From: Christensenella sp. UBA1385
GTDB taxonomy: Bacteria; Bacillota; Clostridia; Christensenellales; Aristaeellaceae
DNA: 64,000 nt
Direction of reading: 5' to 3'
Assembly: GCA_002305755.1 (NCBI GenBank)
Contig: DBQV01000040.1
Location: forward strand, 17,679-81,678
Positions 42,852 through 53,743 of this stretch are shown one piece after another (the first letter of the stretch is position 1; each line of letters begins with the position of its first letter). Below the pieces are notes generated by a model, which saw only the letters and a program-made list of their open reading frames with translations, did no database searches and was not told the DNA's origin. The position numbers and the translations under genes are program-made.

Positions 42852-45554
42852 TCAGGCATTCGCGCCGTGGCAGTTCTTATACTTTTTGCCGCTGCCGCAG
42901 GGGCAGGGGCTGTTGCGGCCTATCTTTTCGCCCTTGCGCACGGGCGCAGGCGCGGTCTTGGACGCGGCGGCGTCTCCCGCTCCGATCGCCTGCGTGGGCC
43001 TGGCGACTTCGCGGCGCTCCGGCGCCTTTTCTATGCGCAGCTGGCAGAGCGTGCGCACCGCGTCTTCCTGCAGCAGGCGCACCATCTCGTCGAACATGTC
43101 ATAGCTTTCCATCTTGTACTCGTTCACGGGATCGCGCTGCGCGTAGGCGCGCAGGCCGATGCCGTCGCGCAGCCTGTCCATGGCGTCGATGTGGTCCATC
43201 CAGCGGGTATCCACGCTGCGCAGCAGCACGTTGCGCTCCAGCTCCCGCATGTCCACGCCAATGGCGGAGATCTCCTCCTCGCGCTTCCCGTAGAAGGCGC
43301 GGGCCGTTTTCTTGAGGAACTCGCTCAGCCCTTCCCTGTTGAAGCCCCCCATCGCGTCCGCGTTGGCCTTCATCGTGCCGGCGGGGATGCACAGCCTCTC
43401 CAGATAGTCAGCAAGGCCCGCGACGTCCCAATCCTTGTTTTCGCCGGCGCAGAAGCGGGCCACGGCCTCGTCCACCAGCTTGTCGGCCATGCCCAGCAGG
43501 GCCTCGCGCATATTTTCGCCCTCCAGCACCTGCCGGCGCTGGCGGTAGATCAGCTCGCGCTGCTGGTTCATCACGTCGTCATAGCGCAGCACGTTTTTAC
43601 GGATCTCATAGTTGCGGCTCTCGATGCGCTTTTGCGCGTTCTCGATCTGCTTGGTCAGCATGCCCGCCTCAAGCGGCACGTTTTCTTCCATGCCCAGCCT
43701 GGCGATCAGCGGCTGTATGCGCTCGCCGCCGAACAGCCGCATCAGATCGTCCTCCAGAGAAATGAAGAACTGAGAGGAACCGGGGTCGCCCTGACGGCCG
43801 GCGCGGCCGCGCAGCTGATTGTCGATGCGGCGGCTCTCATGGCGCTCGGTGCCGATGATGTGCAGGCCGCCCACCTGCACCACCTGCTCATGCTCGATGT
43901 CGGTGGTCTTCTTAAACTCGTCCCGCAGCTCGCGGTAGCGTTTTCTGGCGGCCAGCGTTTCCTCATCGACATTCTCGTTGCGGCCTGTGGCCTGCTCGAT
44001 CATGTCCTCGGAGTAATCCTCCCGCGCCATGGCCCGTCGGGCCAGAAAATCCGGATTGCCGCCCAGCAGGATGTCGGTGCCGCGGCCAGCCATGTTGGTG
44101 GCGATGGTCACAGCGCCCTTGTGCCCGGCCTGCGCCACGATGGCGGCCTCCCTCGCGTGCTGCTTGGCGTTCAGCACCTCGTGCTGGATGCCCCGCAGGC
44201 TCAGCATACGGCTGAGCATCTCGGATACCTCCACCGAAATGGTGCCGACCAGCAGAGGCTGTCCGGTGGCGTGGCGGCGGATGATCTCCTCCACCACGGC
44301 GTCATACTTTCCCTTTTTGGTGCGGTAGACCACATCGTTGAGGTCGTTGCGGATCATGGGCATGTTGGTGGGCACCTGCACCACGTCCAGGCTGTAGATG
44401 CCCTGAAACTCCTCTTCTTCCGTCTTGGCCGTTCCCGTCATGCCCGAGAGCTTGTCGTACATGCGAAAATAGTTTTGAAAGGTGATGGTGGCCAGCGTTT
44501 TGGATTCACGCTCCACCTTCACATGCTCCTTGGCCTCGATGGCCTGGTGCAGTCCGTCCGAGTAGCGGCGGCCCACCATCAGGCGGCCGGTGAACTCATC
44601 GACGATGACCACCTCATCGTTCTGCACCACATAGTCGATGTCGCGCTTCATCAGCACGTTGGCCTTCAGCGCCTGGATGAGGTAATGGTTCAAGTCATTG
44701 TTCTCGGGGTCTGAGAGGTTGGAGATGCCGAAGGCAGCCTCGGCCTTGGCCGTGCCCTCCTCGGTGAAGATCACGCTCTTTTCCTTTTCCTCCACCGTGT
44801 AGTCCGTCTCGCTTTTCAGTCGGGAAACAAAGCGATCCGCCTTCTCATACATGTCGGTCGGCTTGTCGCCCTGGCCGGAGATGATCAGGGGCGTGCGGGC
44901 CTCGTCGATCAGGATGGAGTCCACCTCGTCCACCACCGCGAAGTGATGGCCCCGCTGCACCATGTCGCTGCGGTAGATCACCATATTGTCACGCAGGTAA
45001 TCAAAGCCCATCTCATTGTTGGTGCCGTAGGTGATGTCGCAGGCATAGGCCGCTCGGCGCTGCTCGCCCGTCAGATCGTGCACGATCACGCCCACGCTCA
45101 TGCCCAGGAAACGGAACAGCTTGCCCATTTCCTCACCCTGAAACTTAGCAAGGTAGTCGTTCACCGTGACGATGTGCACGCCCTTGCCGTCCAGCGCGTT
45201 CAGATAGGCGGGCAGACAGGCGGTCAGCGTTTTTCCTTCGCCCGTTTTCATTTCCGCAATACGGCCCTGGTGCAGCACGATACCGCCGATCAGCTGCACA
45301 TAGAAGGGGCGCAGGCCCAGCGTGCGTCTGGCGGCTTCGCGCACCACCGCGAACGCCTCCGGCAGCAGCTGATCCAGCGTCTCCCCGCCCTCCAGGTGGC
45401 GGCGGCGGAATTCATCGGTTTTGTCTGCCAGCTGCGCGTCGCTCAGCGCGGCCATCTGAGGCTCCAGCGCCTCGATGCTGTCGGCCGTTTTCTTCAGCGG
45501 CTTCAGCTGGGCGTCCGCGCCCAGGCCGAAAACCGTCTTTAATTTATCAAACAT
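42852..45554 (-). CDS. secA: preprotein translocase ATPase SecA
   Basis: A 900-residue motor of the Sec pathway. Walker A is KTGEGKT, the DEAD-like box is [13 protein letters not shown], and NMAGRGTDI and GRAGRQGD lie in the second motor domain. The C-terminus has the zinc-binding SEC-C motif [13 protein letters not shown]. The start is at 45554 (7 nt from AGGAG), and an ATG one codon earlier is possible. Promoter TTGCGG-17-TATAAT. Confidence 0.98.
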   Translation of the reverse strand: MFDKLKTVFGLGADAQLKPLKKTADSIEALEPQMAALSDAQLADKTDEFRRRHLEGGETLDQLLPEAFAVVREAARRTLGLRPFYVQLIGGIVLHQGRIAEMKTGEGKTLTACLPAYLNALDGKGVHIVTVNDYLAKFQGEEMGKLFRFLGMSVGVIVHDLTGEQRRAAYACDITYGTNNEMGFDYLRDNMVIYRSDMVQRGHHFAVVDEVDSILIDEARTPLIISGQGDKPTDMYEKADRFVSRLKSETDYTVEEKEKSVIFTEEGTAKAEAAFGISNLSDPENNDLNHYLIQALKANVLMKRDIDYVVQNDEVVIVDEFTGRLMVGRRYSDGLHQAIEAKEHVKVERESKTLATITFQNYFRMYDKLSGMTGTAKTEEEEFQGIYSLDVVQVPTNMPMIRNDLNDVVYRTKKGKYDAVVEEIIRRHATGQPLLVGTISVEVSEMLSRMLSLRGIQHEVLNAKQHAREAAIVAQAGHKGAVTIATNMAGRGTDILLGGNPDFLARRAMAREDYSEDMIEQATGRNENVDEETLAARKRYRELRDEFKKTTDIEHEQVVQVGGLHIIGTERHESRRIDNQLRGRAGRQGDPGSSQFFISLEDDLMRLFGGERIQPLIARLGMEENVPLEAGMLTKQIENAQKRIESRNYEIRKNVLRYDDVMNQQRELIYRQRRQVLEGENMREALLGMADKLVDEAVARFCAGENKDWDVAGLADYLERLCIPAGTMKANADAMGGFNREGLSEFLKKTARAFYGKREEEISAIGVDMRELERNVLLRSVDTRWMDHIDAMDRLRDGIGLRAYAQRDPVNEYKMESYDMFDEMVRLLQEDAVRTLCQLRIEKAPERREVARPTQAIGAGDAAASKTAPAPVRKGEKIGRNSPCPCGSGKKYKNCHGANA

Positions 45555-45585
45555 CATAGTACTCCTTCGGCATTCGCCACTGTGC

Positions 45586-45614
45586 ATTATACATGCTGCG
45601 GGAAAGCCCCGCAA
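45586..45614 (-). promoter_or_regulatory. secA operon promoter
   Basis: On the minus strand, TTGCGG (45609-45614), a 17-bp spacer and TATAAT (45586-45591). Confidence 0.75.
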
Positions 45615-45622
45615 GGCGCGCG

Positions 45623-45658
45623 AAAAACCCCTCCTGCCTTGCGGCGAAAGAGGGGTTT
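45623..45658 (-). terminator. hslU terminator
   Basis: AAACCCCT / AGGGGTTTTT stem immediately after the hslU stop closes the long rbgA-to-hslU operon. Confidence 0.85.
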
Positions 45659-45664
45659 GGGATC

Positions 45665-47029
45665 TCAGAGGATGTACTTTTTCAGGTCTTCTTTTTTGGC
45701 TGCGCTCACATGCTGGCGCACATATTCCGCCGTGATCCGCAGGTCCACCTCCGGCATGTCGCCGCCTGCGTTGTAGGAAATATCCTCCAGCAGCTCCTCA
45801 AACACGCCGTGCAGGCGTCTGGCCCCGATATCCTCGCTGAGGGTATTGGCATTGACCGCCGCATCCGCGATCTCTTCAAGCGCCTGTTCGTCAAAGCTGA
45901 GCTTCACCCTGTCGACCGCCAGCAGCGCGGCGTACTGCCTCGTCAGCGCGTTGTCAGGCTGGGTGAGTATCCTGATGAAATCCTCCCGGCTGAGCGAGTT
46001 CAGCTTCACGTGCACGGGGAAGCGCCCCTGCAGCTCGGGGATCAGGTCGCCCACCTTGGCTACATGGAAGGCGCCGGCCGCGATAAAGAGCATGAAGTCG
46101 GTACGCACCGAGCCGTACTTGGTGTTGACGGTGCTGCCCTCCACGATGGGGAGTATATCCCTCTGCACGCCCTCGCGCGACACATCGGGCCCCTGGCCGC
46201 TGGAGCGGCCGGCGATCTTATCAATCTCATCGATAAAGACGATTCCCTGCTGCTCGGCGCGGCGGACGGCCTCTTCTTTCACGGCGTCCTCGTCGATCAG
46301 CTTCTGCGATTCCTCCGCCTGCAGGATCTTGCGGGCCTCCTTCACTTTGACATGGCGCAGTTTGGTCTTCCTGGGCAGCATGCCGCCCATCATGTCGCCG
46401 ATGTTGATGGCGCTGCCGCCCACCTCCAGCTGCGGAGCCGACTCCTCCACCTCTATCTCCACCTCATGATCCTCCAGCAGGCCCTTCCGCAGCTGCTGCT
46501 CGATCTCGGAGCGCCGGCCGGAAAGCCGCTGCTGCTCCTCAGGCGAAGCTTCAGGCTGCTTGCCGCGGGTGCCCAGCAGGATATCGATGGGATTCTGCGC
46601 CGGCTTTTTCACAGGGTCTGCCAGCAGGCTCACCAGCCTGTCCTCGGCCAGCACCTCGGCGCGCAGCTTGACGCGCGCGGCATGCTCCTCCCGCACCAGG
46701 CGAATGGCGTTTTCCACCAGATCGCGGATGATGCTCTCCACGTCGCGGCCCACATAGCCGACCTCGGTAAACTTGGTGGCCTCCACCTTCACAAAGGGAG
46801 CGTTGACCAGCTTGGCAAGGCGCCTGGCGATCTCCGTCTTGCCCACGCCCGTCGGCCCCATCATCAGAATGTTCTTGGGGTAGATCTCCTCGCGCATCTC
46901 CTCGGACACCTGGGCGCGGCGATAGCGGTTGCGCAGAGCGATGGCCACCATGCGCTTGGCCTCGTCCTGGCCGACGATATAACGGTCCAGCTCCCTGACA
47001 ACCTCACGCGGCGTCAATTCGATGTTCAT
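45665..47029 (-). CDS. hslU: HslU unfoldase ATPase
   Basis: A 454-residue AAA+ subunit of the HslUV protease. Walker A is [15 protein letters not shown]. The I-domain (about 110-240) is rich in charged coiled sequence, Walker B is [11 protein letters not shown], and the C-terminus ends KKYIL, the usual HslV-activating tail. It overlaps hslV by 4 bp. Confidence 0.97.
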   Translation of the reverse strand: MNIELTPREVVRELDRYIVGQDEAKRMVAIALRNRYRRAQVSEEMREEIYPKNILMMGPTGVGKTEIARRLAKLVNAPFVKVEATKFTEVGYVGRDVESIIRDLVENAIRLVREEHAARVKLRAEVLAEDRLVSLLADPVKKPAQNPIDILLGTRGKQPEASPEEQQRLSGRRSEIEQQLRKGLLEDHEVEIEVEESAPQLEVGGSAINIGDMMGGMLPRKTKLRHVKVKEARKILQAEESQKLIDEDAVKEEAVRRAEQQGIVFIDEIDKIAGRSSGQGPDVSREGVQRDILPIVEGSTVNTKYGSVRTDFMLFIAAGAFHVAKVGDLIPELQGRFPVHVKLNSLSREDFIRILTQPDNALTRQYAALLAVDRVKLSFDEQALEEIADAAVNANTLSEDIGARRLHGVFEELLEDISYNAGGDMPEVDLRITAEYVRQHVSAAKKEDLKKYIL

Positions 47030-47559
47030 AGCTCCTCCACGTAAACGTTGTCGTTGGTATACACGCAGATGGACGCGGCGATGTGCAGGGCCTTGAGCGC
47101 GATCTCCCGCGCGGACAGGTCGGTGTTCTCATACATCGCGCGCGCCGCGGCCAGGGCGTAGTTGCCGCCCGAGCCGATGGCGCAGATGCCGTCGTCGGGC
47201 GAAATGACCTCGCCCGTGCCCGAAATGATCAGCAGGTTGTCCTGATCCGCCGCGATCAGCATGGCCTCCAGCTTGCGCATGGCCTTGTCGCTGCGCCATT
47301 CCTTGGCCAGTTCCACCGCCGCGCGCTCAAAGTTGCCGCTGAACTGCGTCAGCTTTTCCTCAAACCTGTCGCTCAGGGCGTAGGCATCGGCCACCGTGCC
47401 CGCGAACCCGACCACCACCCTGTCCTGATAGATGCGGCGCACCTTGCGCGCCGAGGCCTTGAAGATCGTGTTTTCTCCCATGGTCACCTGTCCGTCGCCC
47501 GCAATGGCGGTCTTTCCGCCGCGGCGCACGGCGCAGATGGTGGTTCCCTTCAGTTCCAT
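47026..47559 (-). CDS. hslV: HslV peptidase subunit
   Basis: A 177-residue proteasome-like Thr peptidase. The catalytic Thr is expected at T6 after removal of MELKG (G-TTICAVR), a five-residue leader instead of the single Met seen in E. coli. GDGQVTMG and [13 protein letters not shown] are conserved. It follows trmFO by 14 bp. xerC, usually between them in Bacillus, is missing, as is codY after hslU. Confidence 0.96.
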   Translation of the reverse strand: MELKGTTICAVRRGGKTAIAGDGQVTMGENTIFKASARKVRRIYQDRVVVGFAGTVADAYALSDRFEEKLTQFSGNFERAAVELAKEWRSDKAMRKLEAMLIAADQDNLLIISGTGEVISPDDGICAIGSGGNYALAAARAMYENTDLSAREIALKALHIAASICVYTNDNVYVEEL

Positions 47560-47573
47560 GCCTTCCTCCTTTG

Positions 47574-48881
47574 TCAGGCCAGCTGAGGCTTCAGCGCCTC
47601 GATGCCCGCGAGCGCCAGTTCGGATACCCTGAGGCAGCGCTCCTCTTTTCTGCGTACTTTTTCCTGAATGGGGTCGATCAGCCCGAATGATACGTGCATG
47701 GGCTGGTAGTTGCGGTTAAAGGTCGATACATAGCGGCAGAGGCTGCCGATGGCCGTGCTGCCGGGGAAGGCGGCGGGCGCTTTCCCACGCAGGCGCAGCG
47801 CCAGCTGTACACCAGCGCACAGGCCTGAGGCCGCGCTTTCGATATAGCCCTCCACCCCGGTGATCTGCCCGGCAAAGTACAGGCCCTCGCTGCCCTTCAC
47901 CATGAAGTCGGGCCCCAGCAGCTCCGGCGCGTTGAGGAAGGTGTTGCGGTGCATCACGCCGTAGCGCGCGAATTCCGCGTGCTCAAGGCCGGGGATCATG
48001 CCGAAGACCCGCTTCTGCTCCGGGAACTTCAGACGGGTCTGAAAGCCGACGAGGTTGTAGAGACTATCCGAGGCATCATCCCTTCGCAGCTGCAAGACGG
48101 CGAAGGGGCGCTTGCCCGTGCGCGGATCCACCAGCCCGACGGGCTTCAGCGGGCCGAAGGCCAGCGCCATTTCGCCGCGTCTGGCCATGGATTCCACCGG
48201 CATGCAGCCCTCGAACACCTTGCTCTCCTCAAAGCCGTGCACGGGGGCCGTTTCGGCGGCGATCAGGGCCCTATAGAAGGCCCTGTAGGTCTCCTCATCC
48301 ATGGGGCAGTTGATATAGTCGTCCTCGCCCCGGCCGTAGCGGGAGGCGAGGAAGGCCTTGTCCATGTCGATGGAATCCTTCAGCACGATCGGGGCGGCCG
48401 CATCGTAAAAGTGCAGGTCCTTCATGCCGGGAAGGGCGGCGATGGCTCCGCTCAGCGCGTCCGAGGTCAGGGGGCCCGTGGCGATGACGGCGTTCGCGCC
48501 GGGAAGCTCGGTCGCCTCTCCTTCTTCAAAGCGAAGGCCGGGGTGCCCGAGCAGTTCCTCCGTGATATAGCCTGAAAACAGCTCCCGATCCACGGCCAGG
48601 GCGCCGCCGGCGGGCACGCGCGCCCGGTCGGCCGCCCGCATGATCAGCGAATCCAGCCGGCGCATCTCCTCCTTGAGCAGTCCCGCCGCGTTCTGCAGCC
48701 GATCCGAGCGCAGAGAGTTTGAGCAGACAAGCTCTGCGAAGCCGTCCGACACGTGGGCAGGGCTCTTTTTCCCCGGCTTCATATCCCGCAGCGTCACGGG
48801 GATGCCGCGGCGCAGCAGCTGCCACGCGGCCTCGCAGCCCGCGAGGCCCGCCCCGATCACCAGAGCGCGGGGCTCACTCAT
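47574..48881 (-). CDS. trmFO: methylenetetrahydrofolate-tRNA-(uracil-54-C5)-methyltransferase
   Basis: A 435-residue FAD- and folate-dependent enzyme that makes ribothymidine 54. The FAD motif is [13 protein letters not shown], and the family blocks CSNSLRSD and [12 protein letters not shown] are present. The start at 48881 overlaps the topA stop by 8 bp. The topA-trmFO order is standard in Firmicutes. Confidence 0.96.
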   Translation of the reverse strand: MSEPRALVIGAGLAGCEAAWQLLRRGIPVTLRDMKPGKKSPAHVSDGFAELVCSNSLRSDRLQNAAGLLKEEMRRLDSLIMRAADRARVPAGGALAVDRELFSGYITEELLGHPGLRFEEGEATELPGANAVIATGPLTSDALSGAIAALPGMKDLHFYDAAAPIVLKDSIDMDKAFLASRYGRGEDDYINCPMDEETYRAFYRALIAAETAPVHGFEESKVFEGCMPVESMARRGEMALAFGPLKPVGLVDPRTGKRPFAVLQLRRDDASDSLYNLVGFQTRLKFPEQKRVFGMIPGLEHAEFARYGVMHRNTFLNAPELLGPDFMVKGSEGLYFAGQITGVEGYIESAASGLCAGVQLALRLRGKAPAAFPGSTAIGSLCRYVSTFNRNYQPMHVSFGLIDPIQEKVRRKEERCLRVSELALAGIEALKPQLA

Positions 48882-50991
48882 TCTCGCCCTCCGCCTCTTC
48901 ATAGGGCTCGCGGTGGCGGCAGGCCTCGTTGGAGCAGAGCAACAGCGCGTCATTCTTGCGCCGCTTGACAGTCATATAGCTGCCGCACTCCGGGCAGGGC
49001 TTGCTGACGGGCATCTCCCAGGAGACGAAATCACATTCCGGATAGCGCTCACAGCCGTAAAACCTGCGGTTCTTCTTGCTGGTTTTTTCAAGCAGCTCAC
49101 CGCCGCACTGCGGGCACTTCACGCCGATGTAGGTGAGAATGGGCTGCGTGTTGCGGCAGGCGGGAAAATTGGGGCAGGCCAGGAAGCGGCCGAAACGGCC
49201 GTTTTTATAGACCATGGTCGCGCCGCACTGGTCGCAGATCACATCGCTTTTTTCATCCTCGATGACGATCTTCTCGATGTCCTGCTCGGCGCGCTCCAGC
49301 TTCTTCTCAAACTCGGGATAAAATTCGGACAGCACCTCCCGCCACCGCTTGCTGCCTTCCTCCACGCTGTCCAGCTCGCTCTCCATCCTGGCGGTGAATT
49401 CGGTATCCACGATCTGGTCAAAGTAATCAACCATCAGGCCGGTCACCGTACGGCCCAGCTCGGTCGGGTAGAGACGCTTTTTCTCGCGAGACACATAGCC
49501 CCTGGCAATGATGGTGGAAACGGTCGGCGCGTAGGTAGAGGGGCGGCCGATGCCGCGCTCCTCCAGCTCCTTCACCAGCGAAGCCTCGGTGTAGCGCGCC
49601 GGGGGCTGCGTGAAGTGCTGCTCGCTGCTGACCGATTTGAGCTGCACCGGGCTCCCCGCTTCGCACCTGGGCAGCTTGCTGTCCACCTTCTCATCGGCTT
49701 CGTCGCTGCTCTCCTCATAGACCACGGTGAAGCCGGCAAAGGTCTTGTGCTCGCCGTAGTAGCGCAGCAGCGCCTTGCCGCCCTCCACCTCCAGCGTAAC
49801 GGTGTCGTAGCGCGCGTCCGCCATCTGGCTGGCGAGGAAGCGGGAATAGATCAGCCTGTAGAGCTTGTACTGATCATTGCTCAGGTACTGGCGCACGCTG
49901 TCTGGCGTGCGTGAGGACTGCGTGGGGCGGATGGCCTCGTGCGCATCCTGCGCCGTGGTGCGCCCCTTGTAGACGTTTGGTTTTTCGGGCAGATAATCCT
50001 CGCCGTACTGACCGAGGATCGCTTCTCTTGCCGCGGAAAGCGCCTCATCGCTGACGCGCACCGAGTCGGTGCGGATATAGCTGACCAGGCCCTGGGTACC
50101 CTCCTTGCCCAGGTCCACGCCCTCATAAAGCCCCTGCACCACCTGCATGGTCTTGGCGATGGTGAAGTTCAGCTTGCGGGAAGCCTCCTGCTGCAAAGTG
50201 GAGGTTGTAAAGGGCGGCGCCGGGTGCTTGAGGCGCTCCCTGGTTCTGACGGACTTGACCTTGAGCTCCGCCCCCTCTATCTGCCGCTGCGCGCCGAGCG
50301 CAGCTTCAGCGGAGGCGATCTCCGCCCTCCTGCCGTCCAGCTGCGACAGTTTGGCCCTCAGCGGCACGGCCCTGCCGCCCTCACAGGCCACGGAGATATC
50401 GGCATAGACATCCCAGTATTCTTCCGGGATGAAGGAGGCTATCTCGTCCTCTCTGTCGACGATCATGCGGGTGGCCACGCTCTGCACGCGCCCCGCGGAA
50501 AGGCCCTTGCGCACCTTGGCCCAGAGCAGGGGGCTGATCTTATAGCCCACCAGCCTGTCCAGCGCGCGGCGCGCCTGCTGCGCATCCACCAGATCCATGT
50601 CGATCGTGCGGGGGGTCTTCACCGCCTCCGTGACCGCTTTCTTGGTGATCTCATGAAACTCCACCCGCTTCACCTGCGTCGGGTCCAGCTTCAGCGCCTG
50701 CGCCAGGTGCCAGGAGATGGCCTCGCCCTCCCGGTCAGGGTCGGTCGCCAGGTAGATATCCTTGGCCCCCTTGGCCTCCTTGCGCAGCCTGGCCAGCAGA
50801 TCGCCCTTCCCGTGGATGGTGATGTAATCCATGCGGAAATCATCCTCCGGCGAAATGCCGATGCGGGATTTGGGCAGGTCGCGCACATGGCCCTGCGAGG
50901 CCTCCACCTTGTAGCCGCGGCCCAGGAATTTCTCGATCGTGTGCGCCTTGGCAGGCGATTCTACAATAACAAGCTTGCGTGATGCGGTCAC
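48874..50991 (-). CDS. topA: DNA topoisomerase I
   Basis: A 705-residue type IA topoisomerase. The Toprim domain is at the N-terminus (LVIVESPAKA...DPDREGEAI). The catalytic Tyr is in GLVSYIRTDSVR. Three C-terminal four-Cys zinc fingers start CDQCG, CPQCG and CPECG. The start is GTG 50991, 5 nt after GGAGG. The TTG at 51003 lies on the ribosome site itself. Confidence 0.97.
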   Translation of the reverse strand: MTASRKLVIVESPAKAHTIEKFLGRGYKVEASQGHVRDLPKSRIGISPEDDFRMDYITIHGKGDLLARLRKEAKGAKDIYLATDPDREGEAISWHLAQALKLDPTQVKRVEFHEITKKAVTEAVKTPRTIDMDLVDAQQARRALDRLVGYKISPLLWAKVRKGLSAGRVQSVATRMIVDREDEIASFIPEEYWDVYADISVACEGGRAVPLRAKLSQLDGRRAEIASAEAALGAQRQIEGAELKVKSVRTRERLKHPAPPFTTSTLQQEASRKLNFTIAKTMQVVQGLYEGVDLGKEGTQGLVSYIRTDSVRVSDEALSAAREAILGQYGEDYLPEKPNVYKGRTTAQDAHEAIRPTQSSRTPDSVRQYLSNDQYKLYRLIYSRFLASQMADARYDTVTLEVEGGKALLRYYGEHKTFAGFTVVYEESSDEADEKVDSKLPRCEAGSPVQLKSVSSEQHFTQPPARYTEASLVKELEERGIGRPSTYAPTVSTIIARGYVSREKKRLYPTELGRTVTGLMVDYFDQIVDTEFTARMESELDSVEEGSKRWREVLSEFYPEFEKKLERAEQDIEKIVIEDEKSDVICDQCGATMVYKNGRFGRFLACPNFPACRNTQPILTYIGVKCPQCGGELLEKTSKKNRRFYGCERYPECDFVSWEMPVSKPCPECGSYMTVKRRKNDALLLCSNEACRHREPYEEAEGENE

Positions 50992-51086
50992 GTTTTCCTC
51001 CAAAAGACAGTTTCCGCCTTCGCGGATAGTCCGAATGATAGCCTCTGCGACGGCAGATTGTCAAACCGAAGCGGCAGCGCCCCGTT

Positions 51087-52184
51087 TCAGCGCCCTGCCG
51101 CTCGGTACATCCTGCCCGGCAGCGCCTCCACCGCGCCTTCCAGCTCCAGCATGGTCAGCTCCCGGCCGAGCGAAGCCGCGTCCATCCCCGTCAGATCCAG
51201 CAGCTCCTCAAAGCCTCTCCGATCTTCCCGCAGGGCGGCCATGATGGGTCGCTGCGCGTCCGTTAAGGCGAGGTCTTCAAAACTGAGCTGCCTGGGCGCG
51301 GCGGCACGCCCGCCCCAGCCCAGATCCTCCAATATGTCCTCCGCGCAGGTGCAGAGTCGCGCGCCCTCGCGGATCATGCGGTTGGGGATACAGCTGCCCG
51401 GCGCGTCCACCTCGCCCGGCAGAGCAAAAACCTCCCTGCCCTGATCCAGCGCGTGCCCCACCGTGATCAGCGTGCCGGATCTCTCCCTGGCCTCAGCCAG
51501 CAAAAGGCCCTGGGACAGGCCGGACACGATGCGGTTGCGCGCCGGAAACCGAAAGGCCAGCGGCAGCGCAGAAGGCGGCAGCTCCGTCACCACCGCCCCG
51601 CCGGAAGCGGCGATCTCCTCAGCCAGCTTGATGTTCTCTTCCGGGTAAACGTGGCCAAGGCCGCTGCCCAGCACGGCGACGGTCACGCCGCCCGCGTCCA
51701 GCGCGCCCCTGTGCGCGGCGGTATCGATGCCCCGCGCAAGGCCCGAAACGATGACGACGCCCTGCGCCGCCAGATCACGCGCGATGGAAAAGGCATGCTG
51801 GCGGCCGTATCTTGTCTCCCGCCTGCTGCCCACGATGGAGACCGCGCGGTAATCGCCGGACGGCAGCCTGCCCCTGTAAAACAAAAGATCCGGCGGATCA
51901 GGGATGGACGAGAGCAAGGCGGGGTAATCGGCGCCGCCCAGGAAGCTCAGGCTGATGCCCAGCTTTTCAAGGCGCAGCAGCAGCTTGTCAAGCCCCAGCT
52001 CGCGCAGCGCGCGCAGCTCCTCCGTCGTCTTGGGGCCGACCGTCTCCTCAAAGCCCTGCGGGAAAAGGCTCAGCATTTCCTCATCGCTTTGGAAGCGCGC
52101 CCGAAGCCGCCTGCGGGCAGCCGGCGTCATGCTCTCGGCAAGCGCGAGCCACAGGCGGGCCAGCTGGTTCGCATTCTCAAGCAT
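51087..52184 (-). CDS. dprA: DNA processing protein DprA
   Basis: A 365-residue RecA-loading protein of natural transformation. The Rossmann-like core has VSIVGSRRETRYG, VVSGLARGIDTAAH and FPARNRIVSGLS. A C-terminal winged-helix domain follows (about 300-365). It overlaps yifB by 8 bp. No other competence gene is in the window. Confidence 0.95.
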   Translation of the reverse strand: MLENANQLARLWLALAESMTPAARRRLRARFQSDEEMLSLFPQGFEETVGPKTTEELRALRELGLDKLLLRLEKLGISLSFLGGADYPALLSSIPDPPDLLFYRGRLPSGDYRAVSIVGSRRETRYGRQHAFSIARDLAAQGVVIVSGLARGIDTAAHRGALDAGGVTVAVLGSGLGHVYPEENIKLAEEIAASGGAVVTELPPSALPLAFRFPARNRIVSGLSQGLLLAEARERSGTLITVGHALDQGREVFALPGEVDAPGSCIPNRMIREGARLCTCAEDILEDLGWGGRAAAPRQLSFEDLALTDAQRPIMAALREDRRGFEELLDLTGMDAASLGRELTMLELEGAVEALPGRMYRAAGR

Positions 52185-53724
52185 GAGCGTCTCCCCAGTA
52201 TTTGCTGTCGACCAGGCGGTACTGGATGGCCTCCGCCATGGCAGGCACTTCTACCTCCCGCTCCCCCGCCAGGTCAGCGATGGTGCGCGCCACCTTGATC
52301 AGGCGGCTGTAAGCGCGCATGCTGAGTCCCCTCTGGCTGACGGCGCGGTGCAGCAGCTCCGCCGCTTCGGGCCGGAGCAGAGCCAGCTCCTCCACCTGCG
52401 TCGAATCCATCTGCGCGTTCAGGCGGATGCCCGTGCCTTCAAAGCGCAGGCGCTGCCGCTCTCTTGCGCGGATCACCCGCTCCCTGACGGCCAGGCTGCT
52501 CTCGGCCGCCGGGGCGGCGGCGATCTCCTCCACCGGCACGGCGTCCACCTCCACCTGGATATCGATGCGGTCCAGCAGCGGGCCGGAAATACGGTCGAGA
52601 TACTTCCTGATCTCGTGGCTGCCGCAGCGGCAGGCCCTTGTTTTGCTGCCATAGTAGCCGCAGGGACAGGGATTCATGCTGGCCACCAGCATGCAGCGCG
52701 ACAGATAGCGCGAGTGCGCCCGCACGCGGGACACATTGGCCACCCCATCCTCCAGCGGCTGGCGCAGCGCCTCCAGCACCTGCCTTGGATATTCCGGCAT
52801 CTCGTCCAAAAAGAGCACGCCGTTGTGCGCCAGCGATACCTCTCCCGGCCTTGCGTTGCTGCCGCCGCCCACCAGAGCGGCCATCGAAGCCGAATGATGC
52901 GGCGTTCTGAAGGGGCGCACCGTGATGAGGCCCTGCCCCGGCTCCACCAGCCCCGCGGCTCCGTGGATGCGCGTGGTCTCAAAGGCCTCCTCCTGCGTCA
53001 TCAGCGGCAGTATGCCGGGCAGGCAGCGGGCCAGCATGGTCTTTCCCGCGCCGGGCACGCCGACCATCAGCAGATTGTGCCCGCCCGCGGCCGCCACCTC
53101 CAGCGCGCGCTTGGCCAGCCGCTGGCCGCGCACGCTGCCGAGGTCAGCCTCTATGCTCTGCTCGGCCAGGCATTCCGCGTAACTTTTCTGCGCCTGCGCC
53201 GGGATAGGCGCGCGGCCCGACAGGTGCTGCACGGCCTCATAGAGCGAGCCCGCGGGAAAGACCTCCATCCCCTCCACGGATTCCACCTCGGGCGCATTGG
53301 CGCGCGGCAGCATCACGCGGGCATAGCCCCGCTCCCGGGCGGCGATCACCAGCGAAAGCGCGCCGTGGATGGGCAGCAGCCGCCCGTCAAGCGCCAGCTC
53401 CCCCAGCAGCACGGTGCGCTCCAGATCAAGGGCGCGGGACTGCCCGCTGGCCACGATGACCGCGACCGCGATGGGCAGGTCAAAGGCCGTGCCTTCCTTG
53501 CGCAGGTCGGCGGGCGAAAGATTGACCGTTGTGCGCACGAAGGGCTGGGTAAAGCCGCTGTTCTTCAGGGCCGCGAACACGCGCTCGCGGCTCTCCTTCA
53601 CCGCGGCGTCCGGCAGGCCCACCAGGTTAAAGGCAAACTTATCGCTGCTGGAAACATCCGCCTCCACGGCCACAGGCTCTCCCTGTATGCCGCTGAGGGC
53701 AAAGCACAAGGTTCTGGCAAGCAC
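52177..53724 (-). CDS. YifB/ComM family Mg-chelatase-like AAA+ ATPase
   Basis: A 515-residue hexameric helicase-type ATPase that, as ComM, aids branch migration in transformation. It has an N-terminal ChlI-like domain, Walker A GVPGAGKTMLAR, Walker B VLFLDEMPE and a C-terminal domain with RGLSMRAYSRLIKVARTIADL. A GTG start follows AGGAGG by 7 nt. Its pairing with dprA supports a DNA-uptake role. Confidence 0.93.
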   Translation of the reverse strand: MLARTLCFALSGIQGEPVAVEADVSSSDKFAFNLVGLPDAAVKESRERVFAALKNSGFTQPFVRTTVNLSPADLRKEGTAFDLPIAVAVIVASGQSRALDLERTVLLGELALDGRLLPIHGALSLVIAARERGYARVMLPRANAPEVESVEGMEVFPAGSLYEAVQHLSGRAPIPAQAQKSYAECLAEQSIEADLGSVRGQRLAKRALEVAAAGGHNLLMVGVPGAGKTMLARCLPGILPLMTQEEAFETTRIHGAAGLVEPGQGLITVRPFRTPHHSASMAALVGGGSNARPGEVSLAHNGVLFLDEMPEYPRQVLEALRQPLEDGVANVSRVRAHSRYLSRCMLVASMNPCPCGYYGSKTRACRCGSHEIRKYLDRISGPLLDRIDIQVEVDAVPVEEIAAAPAAESSLAVRERVIRARERQRLRFEGTGIRLNAQMDSTQVEELALLRPEAAELLHRAVSQRGLSMRAYSRLIKVARTIADLAGEREVEVPAMAEAIQYRLVDSKYWGDAHA

Positions 53725-53743
53725 GCGCGGGCCTCCTGAACGG

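Noticed and set aside
42867..44714. 615-codon open frame opposite secA
   Set aside because: Antisense shadow. The translation is low-complexity His/Leu/Val/Ala typical of reverse reading of a GC-rich gene.
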